This document shows positions 6,648 through 14,285 of a stretch of 30,833 bases of DNA, in pieces (the stretch's first letter is position 1; each line of letters begins with the position of its first letter). A program made the translations under genes and the position numbers. The DNA comes from Devosia sp. GTDB lineage: Bacteria; Pseudomonadota; Alphaproteobacteria; Rhizobiales; Devosiaceae. The notes beneath the pieces were generated by a model. That model was given only the letters and a program-made list of their open reading frames with translations, ran no database searches and was not told the origin of the DNA. The DNA lies in contig JAQGKH010000125.1 of NCBI GenBank assembly GCA_028290225.1, forward strand, positions 1 through 30,833, given 5' to 3'.

Positions 6648-8579
6648 CTAGCCCATCGCCCCGATTGCCGCTGCCATGGCGGCTTCGTCGTAGCCCAAGG
6701 CGCGCAATGCGGCCGTGGTGATGCCGGCGCGATCAAGACCGGCATCGGCATACATATCGGCCTGGCTGGCATGTTCCACGAAGCGATCGGGGATCATCAG
6801 CGGCCGGAAGCGCAGCTTGCCATCCAGCAAGCCGTTGCTGGCGAGGAAGGTGGCGACATGGCTGCCAAAGCCGCCGATCGAACCTTCTTCGAGCGTCAGC
6901 AGCACATCATGGCTTTGGGCCAGCTGCGCCACCAGTTCCTCATCCAGCGGCTTCATGAAGCGGGCGTCGGCGACCGTGGGATTAAGCCCCAGCGCCGCGA
7001 GGCGGTCAGCGGCGGCCAAAGCTTCGGCCAGGCGCGTGCCCCATGACAGGATGGCGATGGTGCTGCCCGGGCGCACGATGCGGCCCTTGCCGATCGGCAG
7101 GGCGATGCCGCGTTGGGGCATGTCGACGCCCACGCCCTCGCCACGGGGATAGCGGAAGGCGATCGGGCCGGAATCATAGGCCACGGCGGTAGCGACCATG
7201 TGCTTGAGTTCGGCTTCGTCGGCGGCGGCCATCTGGACGATGCCCGGAATGGCGCCGAGATAGGCGGCGTCGTAATTGCCGGCATGGGTGGGGCCATCAG
7301 CGCCGACATAGCCGGCCCGGTCGATGGCAAAGCGCACCGGCAGGCCCTGGATGGCCACGTCGTGGACGACCTGGTCATAGGCGCGCTGCAGGAAAGTCGA
7401 ATAGATCGCACAGAAGGGGCGCATGCCCTCGCTGGCAAGACCTGCCGCAAAGGTGACCGCGTGCTGCTCGGCGATGCCGACGTCAAAGATGCGGGTGGGG
7501 TGGATTTCGGCGAACTTGTCGAGCCCGGTGCCCGAGGGCATGGCAGCGGTGACCGCCACGATGCGCGGGTCCTCGGCGGCCTCCTGGATCAGCGCTTCAG
7601 CAAATACCGAAGTGTAGGAGGGGGCGTTGGAGGGCGCCTTGGCCTGGGCGCCGGTGATGACGTTGAACTTGGACACGCCGTGATATTTGTCGGCGGCGTC
7701 TTCGGCGGGGGCATAGCCCTTGCCTTTCTTGGTGACCACATGAACCAGGATCGGCCCTTCGGCGGCATCGCGCACATTGTCGAGTACCGGCAGCAGGTGA
7801 TCGAGGTTGTGACCATCGATCGGACCGACATAGTAAAAGCCCAGCTCCTCGAACAGCGTGCCGCCCGTGAGCATGCCGCGCGCGAATTCCTCGGTGCGGC
7901 GAGCCGGCTCGTGCAGAAACGAGGGTAGCTTCTTGGCAATGGTCTTGGCCGCTTCACGAGCGCCGCGATAAAGCGGGCCGGAAACGAGGCGGGCGAGATA
8001 GGCGCTCATGGCGCCGGTGGGCGGCGCGATCGACATGTCGTTGTCGTTGAGCACAACGATAAGCCGGGCATCCATGGCGCCGGCATTGTTCATCGCCTCA
8101 TAGGCCATGCCCGCGGACATGGAGCCATCGCCGATCACGGCAACGACGTTGCGCTTCTGCTGCTGCAGGGTGCCGGCCACCGCCATGCCAAGGCCCGCCG
8201 AAATGGAGGTCGAGGAATGGCCGGCGCCGAATGGGTCATAGGGGCTTTCGGCGCGGCGGGTGAAGCCGGACAAGCCGTTGCGCTGGCGCAGGGTCCGGAT
8301 ACGGTCGCGCCGACCGGTGATCACCTTATGGGGGTAGGCCTGGTGCCCCACATCCCAGATCAGCCGGTCATGGGGGGTGTCGAACACGGCGTGAAGGGCG
8401 ACGGTCAGCTCGATCACCCCAAGGGCGGAGCCCAGATGGCCCCCCGTCACCGACACTGCGTCGATGACCTCGGCGCGCAGTTCATCGGCAAACTGACGCA
8501 AATGCTCCCGGGGCAAAGCGCGCAGTTCGGCAGGGGTTTGAACGGTGTCAAGCAGGGGCGTCGATGGCTTATCGGCCAA
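6648..8579 (-). CDS. dxs: 1-deoxy-D-xylulose-5-phosphate synthase
   Basis: Thiamine-diphosphate enzyme that condenses pyruvate with glyceraldehyde 3-phosphate, the entry step of the MEP isoprenoid pathway and a source of DXP for thiamine and pyridoxal synthesis. It has 643 residues, the normal length. The N-terminal part has the catalytic His region GGHLGS (around 46-51) and the ThDP motif GDGSMSAGMAYEAMNN (150-165) with VVLNDNDMSI. The transketolase-like pyrimidine domain includes DVGIAEQHAVTFAAGLA. The start is a TTG with AAGGAAAG six bases upstream and a predicted promoter just beyond (8618-8646). A rare start codon behind a strong ribosome binding site may tune expression. It stands alone rather than beside xseB or ispA. 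Confidence 0.97.
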   Translation of the reverse strand: MADKPSTPLLDTVQTPAELRALPREHLRQFADELRAEVIDAVSVTGGHLGSALGVIELTVALHAVFDTPHDRLIWDVGHQAYPHKVITGRRDRIRTLRQRNGLSGFTRRAESPYDPFGAGHSSTSISAGLGMAVAGTLQQQKRNVVAVIGDGSMSAGMAYEAMNNAGAMDARLIVVLNDNDMSIAPPTGAMSAYLARLVSGPLYRGAREAAKTIAKKLPSFLHEPARRTEEFARGMLTGGTLFEELGFYYVGPIDGHNLDHLLPVLDNVRDAAEGPILVHVVTKKGKGYAPAEDAADKYHGVSKFNVITGAQAKAPSNAPSYTSVFAEALIQEAAEDPRIVAVTAAMPSGTGLDKFAEIHPTRIFDVGIAEQHAVTFAAGLASEGMRPFCAIYSTFLQRAYDQVVHDVAIQGLPVRFAIDRAGYVGADGPTHAGNYDAAYLGAIPGIVQMAAADEAELKHMVATAVAYDSGPIAFRYPRGEGVGVDMPQRGIALPIGKGRIVRPGSTIAILSWGTRLAEALAAADRLAALGLNPTVADARFMKPLDEELVAQLAQSHDVLLTLEEGSIGGFGSHVATFLASNGLLDGKLRFRPLMIPDRFVEHASQADMYADAGLDRAGITTAALRALGYDEAAMAAAIGAMG

Positions 8580-8617
8580 TGCTGGCTTTCCTTTGCCGAA
8601 CTTGAAGATGGTTCAAG

Positions 8618-8646
8618 GTTCTAGGGTGCGCCGATTGGCTTGGCAA
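8618..8646 (-). promoter_or_regulatory. Predicted promoter of dxs
   Basis: On the minus strand TTGCCA (8646-8641) and TAGAAC (8623-8618) are 17 bases apart. Transcription would start about 30 bases before the TTG start of dxs. Motif evidence only. Confidence 0.5.
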
Positions 8647-8651
8647 CAGTT

Positions 8652-8701
8652 CGCCACCGGCTTCGCGGCCTCTCCCCTTGTGGCGGAGAGGCCGGGTGGC
8701 G
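8652..8701. repeat. Large composite inverted repeat, dispersed-repeat-like
   Basis: Outer arms CGCCACC (8652-8658) and GGTGGCG (8695-8701) enclose inner arms CGGCCTCTCC (8666-8675) and GGAGAGGCCG (8685-8694) with the loop CCTTGTGGC. The CTCTCCCCTTGTGG...GAGAGG core resembles palindromic repeats that I recall being scattered in rhizobial intergenic regions, but only this copy was found here. It lies between the DUF882 gene and dxs and could stop or stabilise transcripts. Confidence 0.6.
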
Positions 8702-8704
8702 CGC

Positions 8705-10417
8705 CTAGTCGGCGGCGGTGAAGCGCGTGTGGGTCAGGGCAAGTGGCGTGCCGCCGGGGGACAATGCGGCAGCGGGAGCCAAGGCGGTCGCGGTGTCGAC
8801 CTTGTGCTCCTGCGCTTCGATCAAGGCGAAGTGATCGGACGACAGGGCCGCGGGCGTCACCAGCATGGCAGCGGCGTGCTCCAGATCGGGGGCGATCAAC
8901 TCGGCAGCCGCCGCGGGGGCAGGGGTCGCGTCCCTGGCGATCATGGCGGCAAGAGCCTTGGCGACCGGCTCGCTTTGTCCGGTTTGAACCGAATCAAAGG
9001 TGGACGCGAACAGCCCGGCGGTGGGATCGCGCTGGGCCTCGCCGCCAAGCGATGCGGTGTGTACGCCCGCAGCACCAAGGGGCGGCAGGTTGGGGACCGG
9101 TGCCGCCGGGATGGGGGTGACTTCGGCGGCGACTTCTTGTTCGATCAACTGGCGCAAGGCCTGCTGCGCGGTGCCATTCTGGCCCAAGGGAGGCAGATAG
9201 GCCGTGACCATCTCGGGCTCGGCCTGGTCAGTCATATGGGTGCGCGGCTGGGGATAAGGCTGGCTAAGCGCCGCGAGCGCCACCACGGCAGTTTCCCCAT
9301 TGCCCGAGGGCAAGGTGGAAGCGGTGGCCATGAGGAGAGCGGGCGACTTGGTGGCCGGGATCGGCGCGCTGGAGGCGGTGAGCACTTCGGCGGGGGCGAG
9401 CGGGGCGCTGCCTTGCGTAGAGAAGGGCAGGGGCGGGGCCTGCTCGGCCACGGCCACGGCGCTGGCGGCGGCCGGAGCGCCAAGGCTGGCCGGACGCATC
9501 ATGGGAATGGGCGGGGAGACAGTCGCCGCCTGGCTGGGCTGGGACACAGGGGTGACCGATGCCAGCTGGGCAGGCTGGGACGCAGGGCCGGCGGAAGCCA
9601 TCTGGGTCGGTGCAGGGGCTTGCTGTTCCTTGCCCTTGTTGCCGCCAAAGATCATGTCGATGAGGGAGTTGCCGGCGCCCGCTACCTGGGTGCCAGACCC
9701 GCCATTGCCGCAAGGCACGGTCCGGCAGCGTTGCCATTCGGCCTGGGCCAGGCGATAGCCTTCCTGGGACAAGGGCTTGCCGTCCGTCGGCAGGTGCATG
9801 GTCCGGCCATCAGGGAAAACTTCCTTGAGCTGGGCGCGGGTCATGCGCGGCCAGGCGCGTACCGAGCCGGTATCAAGGTGCACAAAGGGGCTGCCTGACG
9901 TGGGATAAAAGCCCACGCCACCGACCTGCTTGCGCATGGCGGCGGCGCGCAGCCTGGACAAGGAAACGCCGGGGATAAAGAAATCCATGGCGTGGCCCTT
10001 GGTGTGCTGGGAATTTTCGGCGACGCCTGAAGAAGTTTCGCGCAGCATCTTGTTGGTGGCGGGCGAGCGGTAAGCGGAAACGATGTTGATGGGCTGGGTG
10101 GCGCCCACTTCCTGGTACACTTCCCAGACAAGATCAAACAGGCGCGGGTCCATCTTGGCGGGCTCGTTGCGGCGCCAATCGCGCAGGAACCGGTTGAGAT
10201 CATTGAGCCCGGACTGCACATATTGCCCGTTGCGCTTGAAGACGATGCGCGCCGTTTCCTTGGTGTGGGTGTAGTAGAGATAAAGGCTGCGCTCGGTGGC
10301 GGCACTGGCGGGAACAACCGCTTGCCCGATCATAAGCGAGAAACTCAGCAACGCCGCTGCAAGCAGACGAACGCTACGAAGGCCTAGATTATCCGATTTT
10401 ACCGCCACACTAAACAC
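8705..10417 (-). CDS. DUF882/YcbK-like M15 peptidase with long Ala/Pro-rich tail
   Basis: Exported cell-wall protein of 570 residues. A signal peptide (core LLAAALLSFSLMIG, cleavage after ASA near residue 39) precedes the DUF882 domain (about 45-190), a relative of the M15 D-Ala-D-Ala peptidases and of E. coli MepK/YcbK, a murein endopeptidase. The M15 zinc site is visible: SAYRS (114-118), H138-x6-D145 in QHTKGHAMD, and H180 in PFVHLD. A repeat-poor, low-complexity tail rich in Ala, Pro, Ser and Gln fills about 240-570, far longer than the domain itself. Only GTG codons (10417 or 10408) are available as starts and no clear ribosome binding site precedes them. Peptidoglycan cleavage is inferred from family; the tail's role is unknown. 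Confidence 0.85.
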   Translation of the reverse strand: MFSVAVKSDNLGLRSVRLLAAALLSFSLMIGQAVVPASAATERSLYLYYTHTKETARIVFKRNGQYVQSGLNDLNRFLRDWRRNEPAKMDPRLFDLVWEVYQEVGATQPINIVSAYRSPATNKMLRETSSGVAENSQHTKGHAMDFFIPGVSLSRLRAAAMRKQVGGVGFYPTSGSPFVHLDTGSVRAWPRMTRAQLKEVFPDGRTMHLPTDGKPLSQEGYRLAQAEWQRCRTVPCGNGGSGTQVAGAGNSLIDMIFGGNKGKEQQAPAPTQMASAGPASQPAQLASVTPVSQPSQAATVSPPIPMMRPASLGAPAAASAVAVAEQAPPLPFSTQGSAPLAPAEVLTASSAPIPATKSPALLMATASTLPSGNGETAVVALAALSQPYPQPRTHMTDQAEPEMVTAYLPPLGQNGTAQQALRQLIEQEVAAEVTPIPAAPVPNLPPLGAAGVHTASLGGEAQRDPTAGLFASTFDSVQTGQSEPVAKALAAMIARDATPAPAAAAELIAPDLEHAAAMLVTPAALSSDHFALIEAQEHKVDTATALAPAAALSPGGTPLALTHTRFTAAD

Positions 10418-10625
10418 TGCCCGGTTGAAGCTATTTGCATTCGGATGGTAGCGGCCAACCCACTAGAGTTTTATTAACGCTAACAACGGCGCAACAGATT
10501 GGCCTCTACTCACGACAATGTTTACGGACAAATCCGGGCCGAACCAAGGCGGAATTGTTGACGAGGGGTTAAGGCCGGTCGCGCTGGGGGAGCAAAAAGG
10601 AGCCGCAGGCCTGGGGCCGAACGTG

Positions 10626-10659
10626 AAAAAGGTGTCCTGCAGGCAAACAGCAGAACACC
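10626..10659 (-). terminator. Rho-independent terminator of the L,D-transpeptidase gene
   Basis: On the minus strand a 10-bp stem (GGTGTTCTGC with GCAGGACACC, one G-T wobble) has a 9-base loop and is followed by TTTTT. It lies 26 bases after the stop of the gene ending at 10685 and separates it from the DUF882 gene downstream. The rest of the 10418-10684 gap shows nothing else I can support. Confidence 0.85.
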
Positions 10660-10684
10660 CCAGATCCTTGGATCAACTGCCCGA

Positions 10685-12373
10685 TCAGGGGCCTGGAACG
10701 GCCACCGCTTCTGCGACAATTGGCTCGGGAGCCGCAGCTGAGGACAGGCCCAGCGCCTGGATCAGCTTGGCGTCGTGGCCGTAAACATCGGCGAACGAGC
10801 GCAATGAGCCATCGGCGCCGGGGCGCAGGGTGAAGTAAACCAGATGCACGGGGATCTGATGATCCGGGTTCACCCAGCGCTCGGAGGAGCCAAACATGGC
10901 TTCCAGCGAAGCGCGGCTGATCTTGGTTTCATTGGCCATCAGGGCGTCGGCAAATTCCATCGGGTTCTGCACCCGGATGCAGCCATGGCTCAGGGCGCGC
11001 TGCGAGCGGCTGAACAGGGCCTTGGAGGGGGTGTCGTGCAGGTAAACGTCGTGCTTGTTGGGAAACAGGAACTTGATCTGACCCAGGGCGTTTCCCGGAC
11101 CGGGGCGCTGGCGCACCTTGAAGGGGAAGCTGTCGCCAACCGCGGACCAATTGACCTGCCAGGGGCTGACCACGTCGCCATTGTAGATCAGGTCCATGTT
11201 CTGGCTGTCGATGTAGCCAGGGTTCTGCCAGGTCTTGGGCGCGATCTCGCCTTTGACAATGGAGGCGGGCACGTTCCAGTACGGGTTCACGACGATGTGG
11301 CGGATGCTGTCCGAAAAGATCGGCGTCTGGTTCTTGACCGCACCGACCACAACGCGGGTCGTGTAGGTTTCTGCGCCGTTCCGATTGATGGACAGGCGGA
11401 ACTCGGGAATGTTGACGAAGACATTGAAGGCGCCCAGGTCGCGTGGCATCCAGCGCCAGCGTTCCATGTTGGCGATGATGTCCTCGCGGCGCGCGGGAGC
11501 GCCGCCGTTCAGCGCAGCGACGGTTGCCGGACCGGCGACGCCATCGGGTTCAAGACCCAGGCCCTGCTGGAAATCCTTGACGGCCTGAACCACGCCTTCA
11601 TCATAAACCAGGGAGGCATCGGCCACGAGGCCGAGCCGCTCACGGATCTGGGGCAGACGTTCGTCGCTCATGCCGGCCTTGAGCAGGGCTCCGGGCGGAA
11701 TGGGCGTGGGGCGATCGACCGCACTGCCGTTGAAATTGGCCAATGCGGCCTTGAGGGCCAGGAATTCGGGATGGGTGGGCTCGAGCTTGGCGAGCACCTT
11801 GGCCGGGTCCTTGCTGCCGGCCAGTTCCACCAGCAGCGCCGCGGCATCAAGCGTCTTGGGCTCGATATCGAGATTGGGATCAATCGAGCGGGGAGCAACC
11901 CGGCCGGTATAGATGTGGCTGGCATAGCGCAGGGTTGCCGCCGAGAAAGCGGTTTCAAGCGCGGCCATGGCAACTGGGTCGCTGCCGGTCGCGGGGATCT
12001 GCAGATCAGGGGTGAGGTAATCGGCGGGGTTCAGCCCCTCGCTCTCGGCCTTGGCGAAGAGATCGAGGATCTGCTGCGCGGCCGGCGAGAACTGCACCTG
12101 CCCATCGGCTGTTTCGCTCAGCCAGATCGGCTCGAAATGCCGTTCGCCGTACAGGAAATAGAGCTTTTGCGCCTCGGCATAGGCGGCGCTGCCCGCACCG
12201 GTGCCCGAATAAGCGGCTGAGAGGCTCGCCTTGATGGTGCGCGCCAGCACGCTTTGGGCCGGGGCGATGACGATCCGGGTTGGCGTGATACTCGCAACAT
12301 CCTGCGCCATGATGGGGAAAGGGGCATTGGCAGCAGCAAACGCGGCGAGAAAACAGACCAGAATCTTGTTCAT
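10685..12373 (-). CDS. L,D-transpeptidase, YcbB/LdtD-type
   Basis: Periplasmic enzyme of 562 residues that would form meso-DAP to meso-DAP (3-3) cross-links in peptidoglycan. A signal peptide (ILVCFLAAFAAANAPFPIMAQ) is followed by the N-terminal scaffold domain (about 55-250, with FEPIWLS and GLNPADYL), a peptidoglycan-binding motif near 255-290 (YDEGVVQAVKDFQQGLGL), and the YkuD catalytic domain with SHGCIRVQNP, placing the nucleophile near Cys465. Domain order and length fit YcbB/LdtD rather than the short ErfK type. The ATG at 12373 has GGAG six bases upstream. It is followed by its own terminator and then a second wall protein gene. Rhizobial cells rely heavily on L,D cross-links, so this is probably a main wall-maturation enzyme. 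Confidence 0.95.
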   Translation of the reverse strand: MNKILVCFLAAFAAANAPFPIMAQDVASITPTRIVIAPAQSVLARTIKASLSAAYSGTGAGSAAYAEAQKLYFLYGERHFEPIWLSETADGQVQFSPAAQQILDLFAKAESEGLNPADYLTPDLQIPATGSDPVAMAALETAFSAATLRYASHIYTGRVAPRSIDPNLDIEPKTLDAAALLVELAGSKDPAKVLAKLEPTHPEFLALKAALANFNGSAVDRPTPIPPGALLKAGMSDERLPQIRERLGLVADASLVYDEGVVQAVKDFQQGLGLEPDGVAGPATVAALNGGAPARREDIIANMERWRWMPRDLGAFNVFVNIPEFRLSINRNGAETYTTRVVVGAVKNQTPIFSDSIRHIVVNPYWNVPASIVKGEIAPKTWQNPGYIDSQNMDLIYNGDVVSPWQVNWSAVGDSFPFKVRQRPGPGNALGQIKFLFPNKHDVYLHDTPSKALFSRSQRALSHGCIRVQNPMEFADALMANETKISRASLEAMFGSSERWVNPDHQIPVHLVYFTLRPGADGSLRSFADVYGHDAKLIQALGLSSAAAPEPIVAEAVAVPGP

Positions 12374-12595
12374 TTGGGCTCCGTATACGAGGCGTTACGC
12401 AGCCCTGCCGTGCCTCATTCCAAGGTCCCGCGGGCCGCCTCATACGCCCAAACCATAAGCATCAAATGTTAACAGGAACAATCACTCGCAATGTTGTGAG
12501 TGCCGGCTGTGGCCGCTGTGCAACGCTGCTGATTACCTTGGGAGCGACCAGCAGCCGGGGCGGGTGCTGCGCCGGCGTGCCGAGATGGCCAGGCG

Positions 12596-14080
12596 TTAAG
12601 CGGCGTCGTTAATCAATTGATCCGCCAGGCCGTATTCATGCAGCTTGCGGTAAAGCGTCGAGCGGCCGATCTTGAGGGCCCGGGCGACGCGCGACATGCG
12701 CCCGCCATGGTGCTCGATGGCAAAAACGATCAAGGCGCGCTCGATCTCGGCGAGTGCGGCGACATTGCCGGATTGATCGAGGAAGCGGTCTTCGGCGGGG
12801 GTAGTTTCGGGCAATTCGCGCTGGCGCGGCGGGGCGTTGTCGATATGCACCGGCGCGGTGGGTAGCGGCAGGGCCGCCAGCGACAGGATCGCGGCGTTGC
12901 GGCCCTGCGTGTGGGCCAGGATCTGGGGGAAATCGGCCGGCTCGAGAAAGGCGTCCTCGCACAGCACCGTGGCGCGGAACACGGCGTTTTCGAGCTGGCG
13001 GATATTGCCAGGCCAGGGATAGCTGGAGAGCAGTTCCAGGGCCGGGGGGGAAATGCCCAGAATGCGCTTGCCGGCCTCGGCGGCAAAGCGCGCGAGGAAG
13101 TGATTGACCAAGGGCAGGATGTCCTCGGTGCGCTGGCGCAGCGGGGGAACATAGATGGGCAGAACATTGAGCCGGTAATAAAGATCCTCGCGGAACTCCC
13201 CGGATTTGGCGAGGTTCAGCAGCCGGCGATTGGTTGCCGAGATCACCCGGACATTGACGCGCTCGGGACGGGTGGCGCCCACGGGCACGATCTCTCCATC
13301 CGCCAGGAGCCGCAGGAGCCGCTCCTGGGTGGCGGGGGGGAGTTCGCCCACTTCATCGATGAAGATCGTGCCGGTATGGGCTTCGGCGATCTTGCCGGGC
13401 GTATCAACCAGGGCACCGGGAAAAGCACCCTTCTTGAAGCCAAAGAGCATGGCGTCGAGCTGGGCGGGAGCGATCGTGCCGCAATTGACGCTGATGAAGG
13501 GGCGACCGGCGCGATCGCCGCTGCCCCCGATGATCCGCGCGATGAGTTCCTTGCCGACGCCGGTTTCGCCTTCGATCAGCACGGGAATGGGATTGCGGGC
13601 CGCCTTGGCGCAAAGGGACAGCACGCGCGCCATGGGCGGGGCACGCCCCACCAGGTCGGCGGCGGTGAAGGTGCCGGCACGGCGGCTTTGTTCGGCCCGG
13701 ATGGCCGCTTCCAGGGCGCCAAGCTTCATGGCGTTGCGCAGCGAGATCACCAGCCGCTCAGGGGAAACAGGCTTGACGAAATAATCCACCGCGCCGTGGC
13801 GCATGGCGCTGACGATGGTTTCCAGCGCGGGATTGGCGGTTTGCACGATCACCGGCGTGGCCAGGCCTTCGCGGCGCATGGCTTCCATCACCGCCATGCC
13901 ATCCAGATCAGGCATCACCAGATCCAGGATCAGGGCGCCGATATTGGGGTCTTCGCGCAGGATCTGCAGGGCTTGTTCGCCGCCGGTGGCAGTCAGTGGC
14001 TTGAAACCGGCGCGGTTGGCCACCTCAGCGGTCAGCCGCAGCTGCACCGGGTCATCGTCGACCACCAGAACACGCGTCAT
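12596..14080 (-). CDS. NtrC-type response regulator with a GAFPGA loop
   Basis: A 494-residue two-component regulator. The receiver domain (1-115) has acidic residues D8-D10, phospho-acceptor D53 (ALILDLVMPD), T81 and K103. The AAA+ domain (about 140-370) has Walker A GETGVGKE (171-178), Walker B GTIFIDEVGEL (237-247) and the arginine-finger region FREDLYYRLNVLPI. A Fis-type helix-turn-helix (ALKIGRSTLYRKL) closes the protein. The sigma-54 contact loop, normally GAFTGA, reads GAFPGA (218-223), so activation through sigma-54 is uncertain. Start ATG 14080 has GGAG seven bases upstream; the longer frame to 14233 is upstream noise. A full CtrA box lies 75 bp upstream. No partner histidine kinase is adjacent, and the target genes are unknown. 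Confidence 0.92.
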   Translation of the reverse strand: MTRVLVVDDDPVQLRLTAEVANRAGFKPLTATGGEQALQILREDPNIGALILDLVMPDLDGMAVMEAMRREGLATPVIVQTANPALETIVSAMRHGAVDYFVKPVSPERLVISLRNAMKLGALEAAIRAEQSRRAGTFTAADLVGRAPPMARVLSLCAKAARNPIPVLIEGETGVGKELIARIIGGSGDRAGRPFISVNCGTIAPAQLDAMLFGFKKGAFPGALVDTPGKIAEAHTGTIFIDEVGELPPATQERLLRLLADGEIVPVGATRPERVNVRVISATNRRLLNLAKSGEFREDLYYRLNVLPIYVPPLRQRTEDILPLVNHFLARFAAEAGKRILGISPPALELLSSYPWPGNIRQLENAVFRATVLCEDAFLEPADFPQILAHTQGRNAAILSLAALPLPTAPVHIDNAPPRQRELPETTPAEDRFLDQSGNVAALAEIERALIVFAIEHHGGRMSRVARALKIGRSTLYRKLHEYGLADQLINDAA

Positions 14081-14154
14081 GCAATCTCCAGTCTTTTTCT
14101 GTCCGCCGCTCGAATCGCGGTGTGTCGTTTTGGGAGGAGCATGGGGGCCGCACC

Positions 14155-14169
14155 TTAAGACACCATTAA
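14155..14169. promoter_or_regulatory. CtrA box (TTAA-N7-TTAA) upstream of the response regulator
   Basis: TTAA-GACACCA-TTAA matches the full alphaproteobacterial CtrA recognition pattern. It lies 75 bp upstream of the response-regulator start (minus strand) and 117 bp upstream of pepF (plus strand). A GAATC site, the GANTC target of CcrM methyltransferase, is at 14112-14116 between the box and the regulator gene. Placement favours control of the regulator. In DNA this GC-rich a chance match is unlikely but possible. Confidence 0.6.
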
Positions 14170-14285
14170 TCATGGTGGCAGGGCGCCACATTTTGCCCGA
14201 GGGGGAAGGGGACAGCGTTGCTCTTTTCTTCACCGGGCCGGCTGGCTATGGTCCCGCGCAACCGAACCGCCCCTGGAGAGCCGCC

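Noticed and set aside
10518..10784. Plus-strand ORF of 88 codons downstream of the DUF882 gene start
   Set aside because: It runs through the minus-strand terminator at 10626-10659 and into the antisense of the transpeptidase gene, with no recognisable domain.
14170..14200. Sigma-54 promoter upstream of pepF
   Set aside because: GG and GC elements are present but the spacing is 11 rather than 10 bases, and the rest of the consensus is absent.
14081..14233. N-terminal extension of the response regulator
   Set aside because: The receiver domain begins properly at MTRVLVVDDD (14080) with a ribosome binding site; the upstream codons cover the CtrA box.
13803..14285. N-terminal extension of pepF by 161 codons
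   Set aside because: The extension overlaps the divergent regulator gene and its promoter, reads as nonsense, and a well-placed ribosome binding site precedes the ATG at 14286.
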